64,000 nt of DNA from JACCXE01 sp963718605 (GTDB taxonomy: Bacteria; Actinomycetota; Acidimicrobiia; Acidimicrobiales; JACCXE01). Below, piece by piece: positions 12,268-21,404 of the stretch; position 1 is the first letter of the stretch; the number at the start of each line of letters is the position of its first letter. Position numbers and translations under genes: made by a program. The stretch spans positions 3,906,001 to 3,970,000 of the forward strand of contig OY970363.1 of the NCBI GenBank assembly GCA_963718605.1, written 5' to 3'. The notes below the pieces were generated by a model that saw only the letters and a program-made list of their open reading frames with translations, was not told where the DNA came from and searched no databases.

Positions 12268-12901
12268 CTACGCCGCGCCGAGCGCGTGCTCGGCGGAGAC
12301 GGGAAGCCGGGTGCTGATGACTTCGTCGATGACGCCGTACACCTGCGCCTCGTCGGCGCTCATGATGAAGTCGCGCTCGGTGTCGGAGGCCACACGCTCG
12401 ACGGGCTGACCCGTGTCGTTGGCGAGCATCTCGTTGAGCAGGTCCTTCATGCGCAGGATCTCCCGTGGCCTGAATCTCGATATCGGTGGCCTGTCCGGCG
12501 GCGCCGCCGTAGGGCTGATGGATCAGGATACGAGCGTGGGGCAGGGCGTAGCGGTGACCCTTGGTCCCGCCGGCCAGCAGCACCGCGGCGGCAGAGGCAG
12601 CCTGGCCGTAGCAGAAGGTCTGAATCTCGTTGCCGACGTAGCGCATGGTGTCGTAGATCGCGAGCAGCGCGGTGATGTCGCCGCCGGGCGAGTTGATGTA
12701 GAGCGAGATCGGCTTGTCGGCGTTCTCCGCTTCCAGGAACAGCATCTGCGCGCACACCAGGTTCGCGATCGTGTCGTCGATCGGCGTGCCGAGGAAGATC
12801 ACGTGCTCCTTGAGCATGCGGCTGTACAGGTCGTAGGCGCGTTCACCGCGGCTCGAGCTCTCGACGACGGTCGGTACCAGGTAGTTGTACGTCGGCTGCA
12901 T
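12268..12901 (-). CDS. clpP: ATP-dependent Clp protease proteolytic subunit, clpX-linked copy, one frameshift
   Basis: About 210 residues when repaired. The first part holds the catalytic Ser (GQAASAAAVLLAGG) and His (HARILIHQP). The C-terminal 60 residues, with the catalytic Asp region (TERDFIMSADEA), continue in another frame after a shift near 12465. The Ser motif has AASAA where most ClpP proteins have AASMG. ATG 12901 shares one base with the tig stop (TAATG). It forms the tig-clpP-clpX run. A second, intact clpP lies at 47027-47611, so a mixed two-ring ClpP1P2 protease is likely. Confidence 0.9.
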
Positions 12902-14263
12902 TAGTCGTCCCCTCCGGACTCTTCGAGCTCTTCTGCTTCGTCTTCGTCCGGTGCGGCGGTGAGTGCCGCGACATCGACCGGATGCCCTTCTTCGTCGACC
13001 ACTTCAGCATGGTCGATCAGCCACTGCAAGGGCTTTCGCTTTGCGCAAGATCCAGCTTCACCATCGGGATCGCGCCGTTTGCCTCAAGTTGCTTGCGGAG
13101 TTTCGCCGGCTTCTCGCCGGCACCTTCGGCGACCTTGGCGAGTTCTTCGTCGAGGTCGTCGTCGGAGATCTCGATGCCTTCGGCCACGACTACTGCCCGC
13201 AACGCCAGGTCGACCTTCACGTTGCCCTCAGCATCGGCCCGATGGCCGGCGATGAAATCGTCGGGCGACATGCCCAGTGGCTTCGAGCCACTGCTGCAGC
13301 GTAGCGCCCTGATGGGACAGGCGATGCGCGAGATCTTCGATGCGGCGCGACACCTCGGCATCGATCAGCGCGTCGGGTACCTCGTCGGCGACGAGGTTCG
13401 GCCAGCGCTTCGCGCCGTGCCGGAACGCAGCGTCATTTGCGCGTTGGCCTTGCGGACCGCGGAGATGCGAGTGACCGAGATCGGCCTTGAGCTCGTCGAC
13501 GGTGTCGAACTCGGACACCTCGCTCGCCCACTCGTCGGTGACCTCGGGCAGCTTCTTTTCCTTGACCGCCTTGACGAGCACCTTGAAGTCGACGTCGCCT
13601 TCGCGGCCGGGTACCTCGGCGGTGAAGGTGACGACGTCGCCCGCCTTCGCGCCGGCGAGCGCGTCCGTCGAGGCCGTCGACCAACGAGCCGCTGCCGACC
13701 TCGTAGGTGAGGTCGGTGGCGTCGAGGCCGGCGACGGCTTCGTCGTTCTGCGTGCCGTGAATGTCGATGACAACCGCGTCGCCTTCGCGGCAGGCGCGCT
13801 CGACGTCGTTGAGTTCGGCGCCTTGGTTGCGCAGACGATCGATCTGCTGCGTGATCTCTTCTTCGGTCGGCTCCGGGTTCGGCACGACCACGCGCAGCGA
13901 GTCGTAGCCAGGGACCGTGATGACGGGACGGATCTCGACGACGGCGTCGAACTGCAGCGGCCCGGCCTCGCCGGACGTGATGTCGATCTCGGGTTGCGCG
14001 ATCGCGTCGGTGTCGGTCTCGCGCAACGCGTTCTCGTAGTACTCCGGCAGCGCCTCGCGAATCGCTTCTTCCCGAGCGACGCCGGCGCCGAGCTTCGCTT
14101 CGAGCACGCGCCGCGGCGCTTTGCCCGGCCGGAAGCCGTCGACCTTCACTTCCCGCGCCAAACGGCGGAAGGCGGCGTCGACCGCCTTATCGAATTCCGC
14201 CTCGTCGACCTCGACGGACAGCTTGACCTTGTTGCCCTCGAGGGGTTCTGCGACAGCCTTCAT
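12901..14263 (-). CDS. tig: Trigger factor, frame broken several times
   Basis: About 453 residues when repaired. The ribosome-binding domain has the signature GFRPGKAPRRV (near residue 43). The PPIase-like middle domain and the helical C-terminal domain follow in different frames, with shifts near 13675, 13430, 13280 and 13040. It ends with an acidic tail at TAA 12901. Trigger factor is the ribosome-bound folding chaperone and PPIase. All family segments are in order, so the breaks look like indel errors. Confidence 0.87.
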
Positions 14264-14330
14264 AAGAGACGAGCAGTGTACCGGCGAGGTCCAGTACCTC
14301 CGTCACCAGTCGTAACTGGGACAATGGTGT

Positions 14331-14930
14331 GTGCCCAATCGCCGCTTGGTACTGGCTTCTGCGTCCCCGGCGCGCTTGCGGCAGTTAACGATGGCCGGGT
14401 TTTCGCCCGACGTCGTCGTGAGCGGCGTCGACGAGGACGATCTCGAGGAAATGCCCACCTCAGAGCTGGTGCAGGCGCTCGCAGCCCGCAAAGCGGCGGC
14501 GGTGTCGGTGATGCCGGAGGCGGCTGACGCGATCGTCGTGGGGTGCGACTCCATGCTCGCTTTGGACAATTCGTCCTTCGGCAAGCCACGCGACGCCGAG
14601 GAAGCGGTAATGCGCTGGAAATCCATGCGAGGCCGTTCAGGCGTGCTGACGACGGGTCACTGCGTGATCGACACGCGTTCTGGTGCGCGTGCGATCGGCG
14701 TGGGTGAAACGGTCGTGCGCTTTGGCCTTCCTAGCGACGACGAGATCGCGGCGTACGTCGCGACCGGCGAACCACTCGCAGTTGCGGGTGCGTTCACGCT
14801 CGACGGTGTCAGTGCGCCGTTCATCGATGGTGTCGACGGTGACCCGGGAGCGGTGATCGGCATTTCACTGCCCCTGTTCCGTTCCTTGCTGCGCGACGTC
14901 GGCGTGGCGGTGGTGGATCTATGGAACTGA
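14331..14930 (+). CDS. maf: Maf-family nucleoside triphosphate pyrophosphatase
   Basis: 199 residues. The N-terminal motif LVLASASPARLRQL (substrate-binding loop) and the central GCDSML and GKPRDAEEA motifs are characteristic of Maf. Maf enzymes hydrolyse non-canonical or modified NTPs such as dTTP, UTP and m5-nucleotides to monophosphates. The GTG start at 14331 fits the family N-terminus. It is divergent from tig with a 67-bp gap. Its end overlaps dus by 10 bp. Confidence 0.9.
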   Translation: MPNRRLVLASASPARLRQLTMAGFSPDVVVSGVDEDDLEEMPTSELVQALAARKAAAVSVMPEAADAIVVGCDSMLALDNSSFGKPRDAEEAVMRWKSMRGRSGVLTTGHCVIDTRSGARAIGVGETVVRFGLPSDDEIAAYVATGEPLAVAGAFTLDGVSAPFIDGVDGDPGAVIGISLPLFRSLLRDVGVAVVDLWN

Positions 14931-16046
14931 AAATCGGTCCGTTCTCGCTGGACCCGCCCGTCGTGCTCGCACCGATGGCTGGTGTCACCAACACCGCGTT
15001 CCGCCGCTTGTGCCGTGCGTACGGCGGCGCGCTGTACGTCAGCGAAATGGTCACGGCGCGCGCACTGGTCGAACGCAATCGCAAGACCGAACGGATGGTG
15101 GCGCGCGCAGAAGGCGAACCGATCCACAGCGTGCAGCTGTACGGCGTCGACCCCGTCGTGATGACGGCCGCGGTGCGGCGCCTCGTTGACGACGTCGGCG
15201 TGGACCATGTCGATCTGAACTTCGGCTGCCCCGTGCCCAAGGTGACCAAGCTCGGCGGCGGCGCCGCGTTGCCCATCCACCACAACCTGTTCGAAGCGAT
15301 CGTCCGCGGCGCCGTGCGCGCGGCCGGCACGGTGCCGGTCACGGTGAAGATGCGGGTGGGCGTGTCGGAGGAACACGTGACGTTCTTGCGCGCCGCACGT
15401 GCGGCGGTAGACGCGGGTGTCGCCGCGGTGGCGCTGCACGCGCGCACCGCCGAACAGTTGTATTCGGGAGAGGCGGACTGGTCGCGCATCGCCGCGCTGG
15501 TCGAGGCGCTCGAGGGCACGGGCGTTCCTGCGCTCGGCAACGGAGACATTTGGGAAGGCCAGGACGGCCCGCGCGATGGTGCATGAGACGGGTTGCGCCG
15601 GCGTCGTGGTTGGCCGCGGCTGCCTCGGTCGGCCGTGGCTGTTCCGCGACCTTGATCGCGCGTTCCTCGGCCAGCCCATGCCCGAACCGCCCCTACTCGG
15701 CTTCGTTGCCGAGGCGATGCGCACGCACGTGCGGTTGCTGCTCGACGACTTCGACGACGAAACACACGCAGTGCGCGACTTTCGCAAACACGTCGGCTGG
15801 TATCTCACCGGCTACCCAGTGGGCGGTGAAGTGCGGCGACGGATGGCACTGACCTCCTCAATCGACGAACTCGACGCGATGCTCGACGCGCTCGACCCGA
15901 CCCTCGAGTTGCCCGCGAGCGCGCGCCGCGCCAAGCGCGGACACACGAACGGGCCGCGGCCTGTGGCCCTGCCCCATCGTTGGATCGAAACCGCCGACAA
16001 TCTCGACGTGCCCGAAGGCGCCGAAGTGTTGGTGAGCGGCGGCTAG
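14921..16046 (+). CDS. dus: tRNA-dihydrouridine synthase (DusB-like), one frameshift
   Basis: About 374 residues when repaired. It is an FMN enzyme that reduces uridines in tRNA D-loops. The N-terminal part has LAPMAGVTNTAFR and the catalytic cysteine in NFGCPVPKV (about residue 106). The frame shifts near 15560, just before the FMN phosphate-binding motif GVVVGRGCLGRPWLF. The C-terminal helical domain follows to TAG 16046. ATG 14921 overlaps the maf stop. The single break is most simply an indel error. Confidence 0.88.
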
Positions 16047-16696
16047 CGCGATTCGATCGCGACTACGGCATGGTCGTCGCCAAGTCGCACCACGATGTCG
16101 GCGTTGCCCTCGTGCGGTCGCACTTCTTCTTCGATGACAACGGCGTTGAGGTCGCGCCACACCTGCATCGCGCTGCCGTTCATCGTTTCGGCGTCAAGGT
16201 CGCGGTAGGGATAGAGCATGGCGGTCGGTTCGTTCGCGGCCTCGGCCCGCAAGCCCTCGAAGCGGGTGAGGAACCAGTGGCTCAAGGTTTCGGTCGGCGC
16301 GTCCAGGTGTACGAGCACGTCGATGCGATCGCGCACGCCGAGGGCCGGGTGCCCCAAGTGAAGGCCGTCGATCACCACCCGGCTGCTGTCGATCTCGTCG
16401 TAGCCGACGACCTCGTAGTGCAAGTGCGAATAGCGCGGTGCGGCCGCGTGGCCGTCGTTGCGGATGCCGTCAATGAAATCCTGCAAGGCCGCCGTGTCAT
16501 ACGAGTCGGCGTACCCCTTGCGGGCGCCGGCGTCAGCTCGGATGAAGCCGTCGGTGGAGACCGCGGGCCACCCCAGTTCCTGTGCCACCAGCGCGGCCAG
16601 GTACGACTTGCCTACCGCAATGCCGCCGGTCATGCCGACGATCCTTGCGTCGTCGGCCCGCGTAGCCGCGACAATCGTGTCGACCAACTCGTTCAT
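16043..16696 (-). CDS. Pantothenate kinase-like (CoaA/PRK family) P-loop kinase
   Basis: 217 residues from ATG 16696. Walker A is GGIAVGKS (24-31). STDGF near 48, the RYSHLHYEV segment and DVLVHLDAP followed by WFLTRFEGLR match the order of motifs in type I pantothenate kinase. It is about 100 residues shorter than CoaA because the N-terminal extension is missing. A kinase for another small hydroxyl substrate is therefore possible. It ends by a 4-bp convergent overlap with dus. Confidence 0.68.
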   Translation of the reverse strand: MNELVDTIVAATRADDARIVGMTGGIAVGKSYLAALVAQELGWPAVSTDGFIRADAGARKGYADSYDTAALQDFIDGIRNDGHAAAPRYSHLHYEVVGYDEIDSSRVVIDGLHLGHPALGVRDRIDVLVHLDAPTETLSHWFLTRFEGLRAEAANEPTAMLYPYRDLDAETMNGSAMQVWRDLNAVVIEEEVRPHEGNADIVVRLGDDHAVVAIESR

Positions 16697-16721
16697 GCTC
16701 AAGCGGCTCAGCCTGCCCGAT

Positions 16722-17465
16722 TCATTGGGGCAGCAAGGTGGGAGGTGGAATAGCTGAGTCGTAAACCGTGATCGTCGTTTCGCCGTGGATCGCGCTGGCG
16801 TACGGATCGAGGCATCGCCCCTGCGAGTCGCCGGGTCCATCGTTGGTGCCGAACATCGACACGGCATACCGATTGGAGAGCACATCGACGCTCACGGTGT
16901 AGGTGCCAGGCGCGGCGAAGGCGTGGTTCAGATCGAACCCGTACTGACCTGCCTCGGGTGCCGGCGGCGTCCACGGACCCAGCGCGGGGCGGCACCTGGC
17001 GCCGGCGTAGCAATCGTCGTTCGACTCGGTCTTGCCGTCGCCATACGAGATCCGAACCGAGTGGCCGCAAGTGGCTTGCACGAAGGAGTTGTCGGGATCG
17101 GTCGCGATCGCGTATATCGCGACGGTCTGTCCGTAAGCGGGGTGCGGAGGCGCGACGATGAACTGCATCTCGCCAGCGCGGTTGGGCGGTGGAGACGGGT
17201 CCCACCGGAAGGGGCCGCACGTGAGATCGAAGCTGTCGCGACACGACGGCGCGGTCCGCGATGTTCTCGAAGCAACGCGTGAACCGCTCGTCGTCGAAGT
17301 CGAGGTCGTGGACGCCGTCGCGCCATTCGTTGAGGCCGTCGCCGTGACGCGCCGCTCGGCGTGTTCGGTCGGCACATCGGGCGTCAGTATCGGACCCAGC
17401 ATCGCCGTTGCCGCTAGGACCAGGGTCCATACGAATAGCTGGACCGGCCGCTCCGTTCGGGTCAC
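16722..17465 (-). CDS. Secreted protein with PKD-like domain
   Basis: 247 residues. An N-terminal hydrophobic segment (about residues 10-28) is followed by a Thr/Ser-rich linker (about 40-70). The rest contains a beta-rich domain with YGDGKTES and HAFAAPGTYTVSV, the pattern of PKD-type folds, and six or more cysteines that could form disulfides. It is probably exported or anchored at the cell surface. No enzyme motif is visible. It lies 25 bp upstream of the kinase gene on the same strand. Confidence 0.65.
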   Translation of the reverse strand: MTRTERPVQLFVWTLVLAATAMLGPILTPDVPTEHAERRVTATASTNGATASTTSTSTTSGSRVASRTSRTAPSCRDSFDLTCGPFRWDPSPPPNRAGEMQFIVAPPHPAYGQTVAIYAIATDPDNSFVQATCGHSVRISYGDGKTESNDDCYAGARCRPALGPWTPPAPEAGQYGFDLNHAFAAPGTYTVSVDVLSNRYAVSMFGTNDGPGDSQGRCLDPYASAIHGETTITVYDSAIPPPTLLPQ

Positions 17466-17497
17466 TCAGTCAGCATGCCAGTACGCTTGCCCGCTTA

Positions 17498-17574
17498 CGG
17501 GACGTGGCGCAGCTCGGTAGCGCACCTGCTTTGGGAGCAGGGGGTCGCGAGTTCAAATCTCGCCGTCCCGACCA
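17498..17574 (+). tRNA. tRNA-Pro (anticodon TGG)
   Basis: A cloverleaf folds with acceptor CGGGACG/CGTCCCG. The anticodon stem CCTGC/GCAGG has loop TTTGGGA, giving TGG, and the T-arm contains GTTCAAATC. The CCA end is encoded (17572-17574). Confidence 0.95.
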
Positions 17575-17577
17575 ATT

Positions 17578-19041
17578 TCAGTTCGTGGCCGCTCCGAACC
17601 AGAACGTGAGCGCGTCCGGAAGCGTCGCGTCGCTGAGCTCACCGACCCACGCGACGTGGCCGTCGGGCCGGATCAACAGGGCCGGCGGCGGCGCCACCTC
17701 GCCGAGCACCGGCAGCTCCCACCCGCCGTCATACGACGCGTCGACCAGGCTGACTCGGTCGGCCCACGGCGCGATGTCAAAGCCGCCCGGCGCACCGAAG
17801 TTGAGCAGCACGGGTCGCGCGTTGTGCAGCAACGTGAAGACGCGGATCGGCCCATCCGCCGTGTGCACGTCGAGGTCAGGCACCCGCCGACCCAGGAGCG
17901 GGTGACCCTCGCCGAGGTCGTAGTGGATGTCGAGCGCGGAGAGCATCGCCGCAATGCGCTTCCGCGGCTCGTCCATGCCGAGCATTTCCGTCACGATGTC
18001 CTTCAGGGCGATATGACGTTCGTCGGCGTTGCTCAGCGCGACCTGCGCCATGGTGTTGTGCAACACGCGAGCCCCGACCGGGTGCCGTTCCGAGTGATAC
18101 GTGTCGAGCAGGCTCTGGGGCGACGTGCCGTCGACCACCTGCGCGAGCTTCCATCCGAGGTTCACCGCGTCCTGCACTCCGGTGTTGAGTCCCTGGCCGC
18201 CGTGCGGTGAATGCACGTGCGCCGCGTCGCCGGCGATGAGCACGCGTCCGGCGCGGTACGACGTCGCCTGCCGGCACATGTCGGTGAAGCGTGAGATCCA
18301 CGTTGGGCTGTGCACGCCGAAGTCGGTCCCGAACTTGGTGACGAGTACCTCACGGAGATCGTCCAACGTTGGATCGCTGGTGTGTTCAACGTCTTGCTCG
18401 GTGAGCGCGCCGCGGTAGGGGCCTCCGTCGGTTCCGGGGTTCGCGGGGCCGATGCCGCCGCCCTCGGGCCGCATCCCGATCGGCGGCGCTTCCTTCGTCT
18501 CGAACTCCGCGATGATGAAACTGGTCGTCGCGTCCCAGCCAACGAAGTCGATGCCGGCGGCCTTGCGGATCACGCTGCGGCCACCGTCGCAGCCGACGAG
18601 GTACTCGGCGCGAAGCTTCTTGTCCGCGAGTTCGACGTCGACGCCGTTGTCGTCTTGCGTGAAGCCGGTTACGTCGCGCTCGCGATAGATCGGAACCTTG
18701 AGGTCGTCGAGCACCCAGTCCGACAGGATGCGCTCGATGTCGCTTTGCCAGAGTCCCAGCGTGTAGTTGTGGCGACTCGGGAAGTCGCTGATGTCCATGA
18801 AGATGCCGGCGAAGCCGAGCGCCGGATGGACCTGTCCCGCGTCGATGAACTGCTGCGCGACGCCGCGCTGATCCAGCACTTCAAGCGAACGTGCGAGCAG
18901 CCCACCGGCGCGTGATCCGTCGAGGTCTTGGTTGGGCCGTCGTTCGACGATGGCGACATCGACGCCGGCCAGCGTGAGTTCTGCGGCCAACATCAGCCCG
19001 GTCGGGCCGCCTCCTGCGATCACTACAGCGTGTTCTTGCAT
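17578..19041 (-). CDS. FAD-dependent aromatic hydroxylase-like monooxygenase
   Basis: 487 residues. Group A flavoprotein monooxygenase pattern: Rossmann GGGPTG (10-15), the DG motif region (YLVGCDGGRS) and the GD motif (VLIAGDAAHVHSP). A C-terminal thioredoxin-like region follows, as in PheA/TfdB and polyketide hydroxylases of the RdmE/PgaE type. Such enzymes hydroxylate aromatic or polyketide substrates with NAD(P)H and O2. No biosynthetic cluster surrounds it, so the substrate cannot be inferred. It lies 3 bp after tRNA-Pro on the opposite strand. Confidence 0.82.
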   Translation of the reverse strand: MQEHAVVIAGGGPTGLMLAAELTLAGVDVAIVERRPNQDLDGSRAGGLLARSLEVLDQRGVAQQFIDAGQVHPALGFAGIFMDISDFPSRHNYTLGLWQSDIERILSDWVLDDLKVPIYRERDVTGFTQDDNGVDVELADKKLRAEYLVGCDGGRSVIRKAAGIDFVGWDATTSFIIAEFETKEAPPIGMRPEGGGIGPANPGTDGGPYRGALTEQDVEHTSDPTLDDLREVLVTKFGTDFGVHSPTWISRFTDMCRQATSYRAGRVLIAGDAAHVHSPHGGQGLNTGVQDAVNLGWKLAQVVDGTSPQSLLDTYHSERHPVGARVLHNTMAQVALSNADERHIALKDIVTEMLGMDEPRKRIAAMLSALDIHYDLGEGHPLLGRRVPDLDVHTADGPIRVFTLLHNARPVLLNFGAPGGFDIAPWADRVSLVDASYDGGWELPVLGEVAPPPALLIRPDGHVAWVGELSDATLPDALTFWFGAATN

Positions 19042-19116
19042 GGAGCATGGTCAGCACGTTCAGGCTCCTTGCGGCAAGCCCCCCACCTCGCGTTACCCTG
19101 GTTATGGCGGGAACGA

Positions 19117-19944
19117 TCAGAGGCTGCGCCAGTACGGCGCCATCGTGCGCTCGACGCCTTCCTTGATCCACTGCGCAGGTTCCCCGCCGTATGCACGCTG
19201 GAAAAACTCGAGCTGACGCAAAGCGTTGCTCGCCGCATACCGCGCGAGTTGGCGTTCACTTAGTTGCGACTCAACAAGTGGACGCAGCCAGTGCGCGACC
19301 GCTGGGTCGAAGTCGTTCTCGGCCACCTGTGACCACCACATCAGCAGGAACGCGTCGAGCCATCGATCGCCGGGCTGCGCCGCGTCCCAGTCGATGATGG
19401 CGACCACCTCGTCGCCACGGACCATCACGTTCTTGTGGTGGTAATCGTCGTGCAACACGTCGGTCGTCGTGACGGGCACATCGCCGAAACGCGTGTTCGC
19501 GTCACGAATCTCTTCGGCGAGCATCTGGATATCGGGCGGTGCGGTTCGAAACGTGTCGTGTATGTCCCACCACGCGCCGAAGCCGGCGGGGCCACCTCCC
19601 CAGTCGGCCGCCACACCTTCGTGCGTGTCGAGTAGTTCGATCATCCTCTGTGCGGTCGCTAGTTCGAGTCGAGCCGGAACGTCGCCATCGATCCACTCCT
19701 GCAACGTGTAGATCGAATCTCCGATCTGGCCAACGTCGAGGTAGCGAGGCACAAGCTGTCCCGCATCGCGGACGCGGCCTGCAAGCTTTGCGCTATTCGA
19801 GATGCGCTCGAAGTCATGCGGCGGCGACCACGACTTGAGCACCGCCTTCTCGCCGTGCCGGCTGACGAGGTGTGCACCGAACTCGCCACCCGCACATTTC
19901 TCGACCAGTTCCCACCCCAAAGCGTTCGCGACCTCTTCGTGCAC
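19117..19944 (-). CDS. Aminoglycoside-phosphotransferase-family protein
   Basis: 275 residues with the APH/choline-kinase fold. The catalytic loop is VLHDDYHHKNVMV (HxDxxxxN-like) and the metal-binding Asp lies in IIDWD. An N-lobe Lys in KAVLKSW fits nucleotide binding. The substrate is unknown; the family includes antibiotic kinases, homoserine kinases and many uncharacterised small-molecule kinases. It is a stand-alone gene, divergent from the HNH pair. Confidence 0.78.
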   Translation of the reverse strand: MHEEVANALGWELVEKCAGGEFGAHLVSRHGEKAVLKSWSPPHDFERISNSAKLAGRVRDAGQLVPRYLDVGQIGDSIYTLQEWIDGDVPARLELATAQRMIELLDTHEGVAADWGGGPAGFGAWWDIHDTFRTAPPDIQMLAEEIRDANTRFGDVPVTTTDVLHDDYHHKNVMVRGDEVVAIIDWDAAQPGDRWLDAFLLMWWSQVAENDFDPAVAHWLRPLVESQLSERQLARYAASNALRQLEFFQRAYGGEPAQWIKEGVERTMAPYWRSL

Positions 19945-19985
19945 ACCACATCTTCGCTGTTACACCGTCCGCGTACCTTCGACTT

Positions 19986-20432
19986 ATGCGGAAGTGCGCG
20001 CGCTGCGGGCAAGAGAAACCAGTCGAAGACTTCGCCTGGAAGAACGAAACAAGGGGCTGGCGACGCAGCTACTGCGATCCATGCCAGGCGGCGTATTCGA
20101 AGGCGCATTACGTGTCGAACAAGCCGACTTATCTCACGAAGAATGCAAAGCGGCGTAACCGCGTGAACCGCGAACGGATGGCGCTGCTAGTCGAGTACGT
20201 CCGGACACATCCGTGCGTCGACTGCGGAGAGGCCGATCCCCTTGTGCTCGACTTTGATCATCTCCGCGACAAGGAGTTCACGATCGCACGGGCATTCGGC
20301 GACGTGTCACTAGACAACCTTCTCGCCGAGATTGCGAAGTGCGAGGTTCGTTGCGCGAATTGTCATCGGCGAAAGACCGCCGAACGAGCGCCTTCTCTCC
20401 GCGCGCTGATGGCGGCGGAGCGAATGCTGTGA
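19986..20432 (+). CDS. HNH-type zinc protein, first of a tandem pair
   Basis: 148 residues from ATG 19986. An N-terminal zinc ribbon (CARCGQ ... CDPCQ) is followed by a second Cys set and the core CVDCGEADPLVLDFDHLRDK ... CEVRCANCHRRKT. This resembles HNH endonuclease-like proteins found widely in actinomycetes and phages. The catalytic-type D-H pair and the zinc Cys pairs are intact. Its stop overlaps the GTG of the next gene (GTGA). The role could be nicking or a homing-type function; it is not established. Confidence 0.72.
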   Translation: MRKCARCGQEKPVEDFAWKNETRGWRRSYCDPCQAAYSKAHYVSNKPTYLTKNAKRRNRVNRERMALLVEYVRTHPCVDCGEADPLVLDFDHLRDKEFTIARAFGDVSLDNLLAEIAKCEVRCANCHRRKTAERAPSLRALMAAERML

Positions 20433-20929
20433 AGCGTTGTTCGGCTTGTAACCAGATGAAGCCCGACTCAGACTTCATGTGGAATCGGAAAGCCACCGGC
20501 AAGCTCGACAGTTATTGCCGGCCGTGTAGGGCGGAGTACAAGCAACAGCACTACGCCGCGAACAAGGTTCGGTATATCGAAAACGCGGCGACTTATCGGC
20601 GCCAGATGGCGATCGAGCGAACGGACTGGCTACTCGAATTCTTCCTCGCAAATCCCTGCGCCGACTGTGGCGAGACTGACGCGGTCGTGTTGGAGTTCGA
20701 CCACCTCTGGGACAAGAAATTCAGTATTGCGTCGAACTTCTACACGAAGCCATGGGACGACATTCTCGAAGAGATAGCGAAGTGCGAGGTTGTGTGTGCA
20801 AACTGTCACCGTCGCAGGACCGCCCTTCGGGGTGGATTCCTACGTGCGGACGTAGCTCAGTTGGTAGAGCGCGACCCTTCCAAGGTCGATGTCGCCGGTT
20901 CGAGGCCGGTCGTCCGCTCCAAGAACTAG
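20429..20929 (+). CDS. HNH-type zinc protein, second of a tandem pair, reading into tRNA-Gly
   Basis: 166 residues from GTG 20429. It repeats the architecture of its neighbour: CSACNQ ... CRPCR, then CADCGETDAVVLEFDHLWDK ... CEVVCANCHRRRT. The last 28 codons run through the tRNA-Gly gene and end at TAG 20927, giving a tRNA-derived tail (DVAQLVER and onward) unrelated to the family. The natural 3' end may have been lost, or the tail may be tolerated. The two copies look like a tandem duplication. Confidence 0.65.
   Translation: MKRCSACNQMKPDSDFMWNRKATGKLDSYCRPCRAEYKQQHYAANKVRYIENAATYRRQMAIERTDWLLEFFLANPCADCGETDAVVLEFDHLWDKKFSIASNFYTKPWDDILEEIAKCEVVCANCHRRRTALRGGFLRADVAQLVERDPSKVDVAGSRPVVRSKN
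20846..20921 (+). tRNA. tRNA-Gly (anticodon TCC)
   Basis: Acceptor GCGGACG/CGTCCGC. The anticodon stem CGACC/GGTCG has loop CTTCCAA (TCC), and the T-arm contains GGTTCGAGGCC. CCA is encoded at 20919-20921. It lies wholly within the 3' end of the second HNH reading frame. Confidence 0.95.
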
Positions 20930-21348
20930 GCCGTCGCGGTTGAACGGCTCTCGGCCTTCAACGGCCACGCCGCCCACGCGAGCCACGCGCCGATTGCCAT
21001 GCATGCGATCACCGGTGCGAGTTGGACCGGGCCGATGCCGTCCACGCCGAAGTACGGGTTCGTCACCGGCGAGCGCAGGGTGGTGGCGTGGTAGAGCAGG
21101 AAACCGACCGCCACGCCGACGCCGCACACGAACGACAGCGGGCGGCTCCACTCCTTGCCGCGGCGCGCCGCCAGCGACGCCACGATGCAACCGATGAGCA
21201 GGAGCAGCCCGCCCACGAGCCCGACGTAGCCACCCTCGATCGGCTGGTGCGTGCTCGGGTCGAGGTTCTCGGCCGGCGTTACCGCATGCCACACCTGGGC
21301 GAGGGCAAGAAGAGCGGCGGGCAGGACCAGGGCGCGCAGTGGCTTCAT
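20926..21348 (-). CDS. Small multi-pass membrane protein
   Basis: 140 residues with about four hydrophobic segments (near 5-20, 42-60, 74-92 and 108-128) and short polar loops. No family is recognised. The predicted segment from 22 to 38 (HAVTPAENLDPSTHQP) would be an external loop. It converges on tRNA-Gly, with its stop 4 bp beyond the CCA end, and is divergent from the GNAT gene. Confidence 0.6.
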   Translation of the reverse strand: MKPLRALVLPAALLALAQVWHAVTPAENLDPSTHQPIEGGYVGLVGGLLLLIGCIVASLAARRGKEWSRPLSFVCGVGVAVGFLLYHATTLRSPVTNPYFGVDGIGPVQLAPVIACMAIGAWLAWAAWPLKAESRSTATA

Positions 21349-21404
21349 GGAGCAATTCTGACGCCAGCGGTATGTCCGGTGTGGGCAATTTTCCGTGGGT
21401 CAAG

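Noticed and set aside
16722..17465. Possible frameshift in the secreted PKD-like protein near the Thr/Ser-rich stretch
   Set aside because: The annotated frame gives a plausible linker followed by a coherent domain. The alternative frame loses the Cys-rich region.
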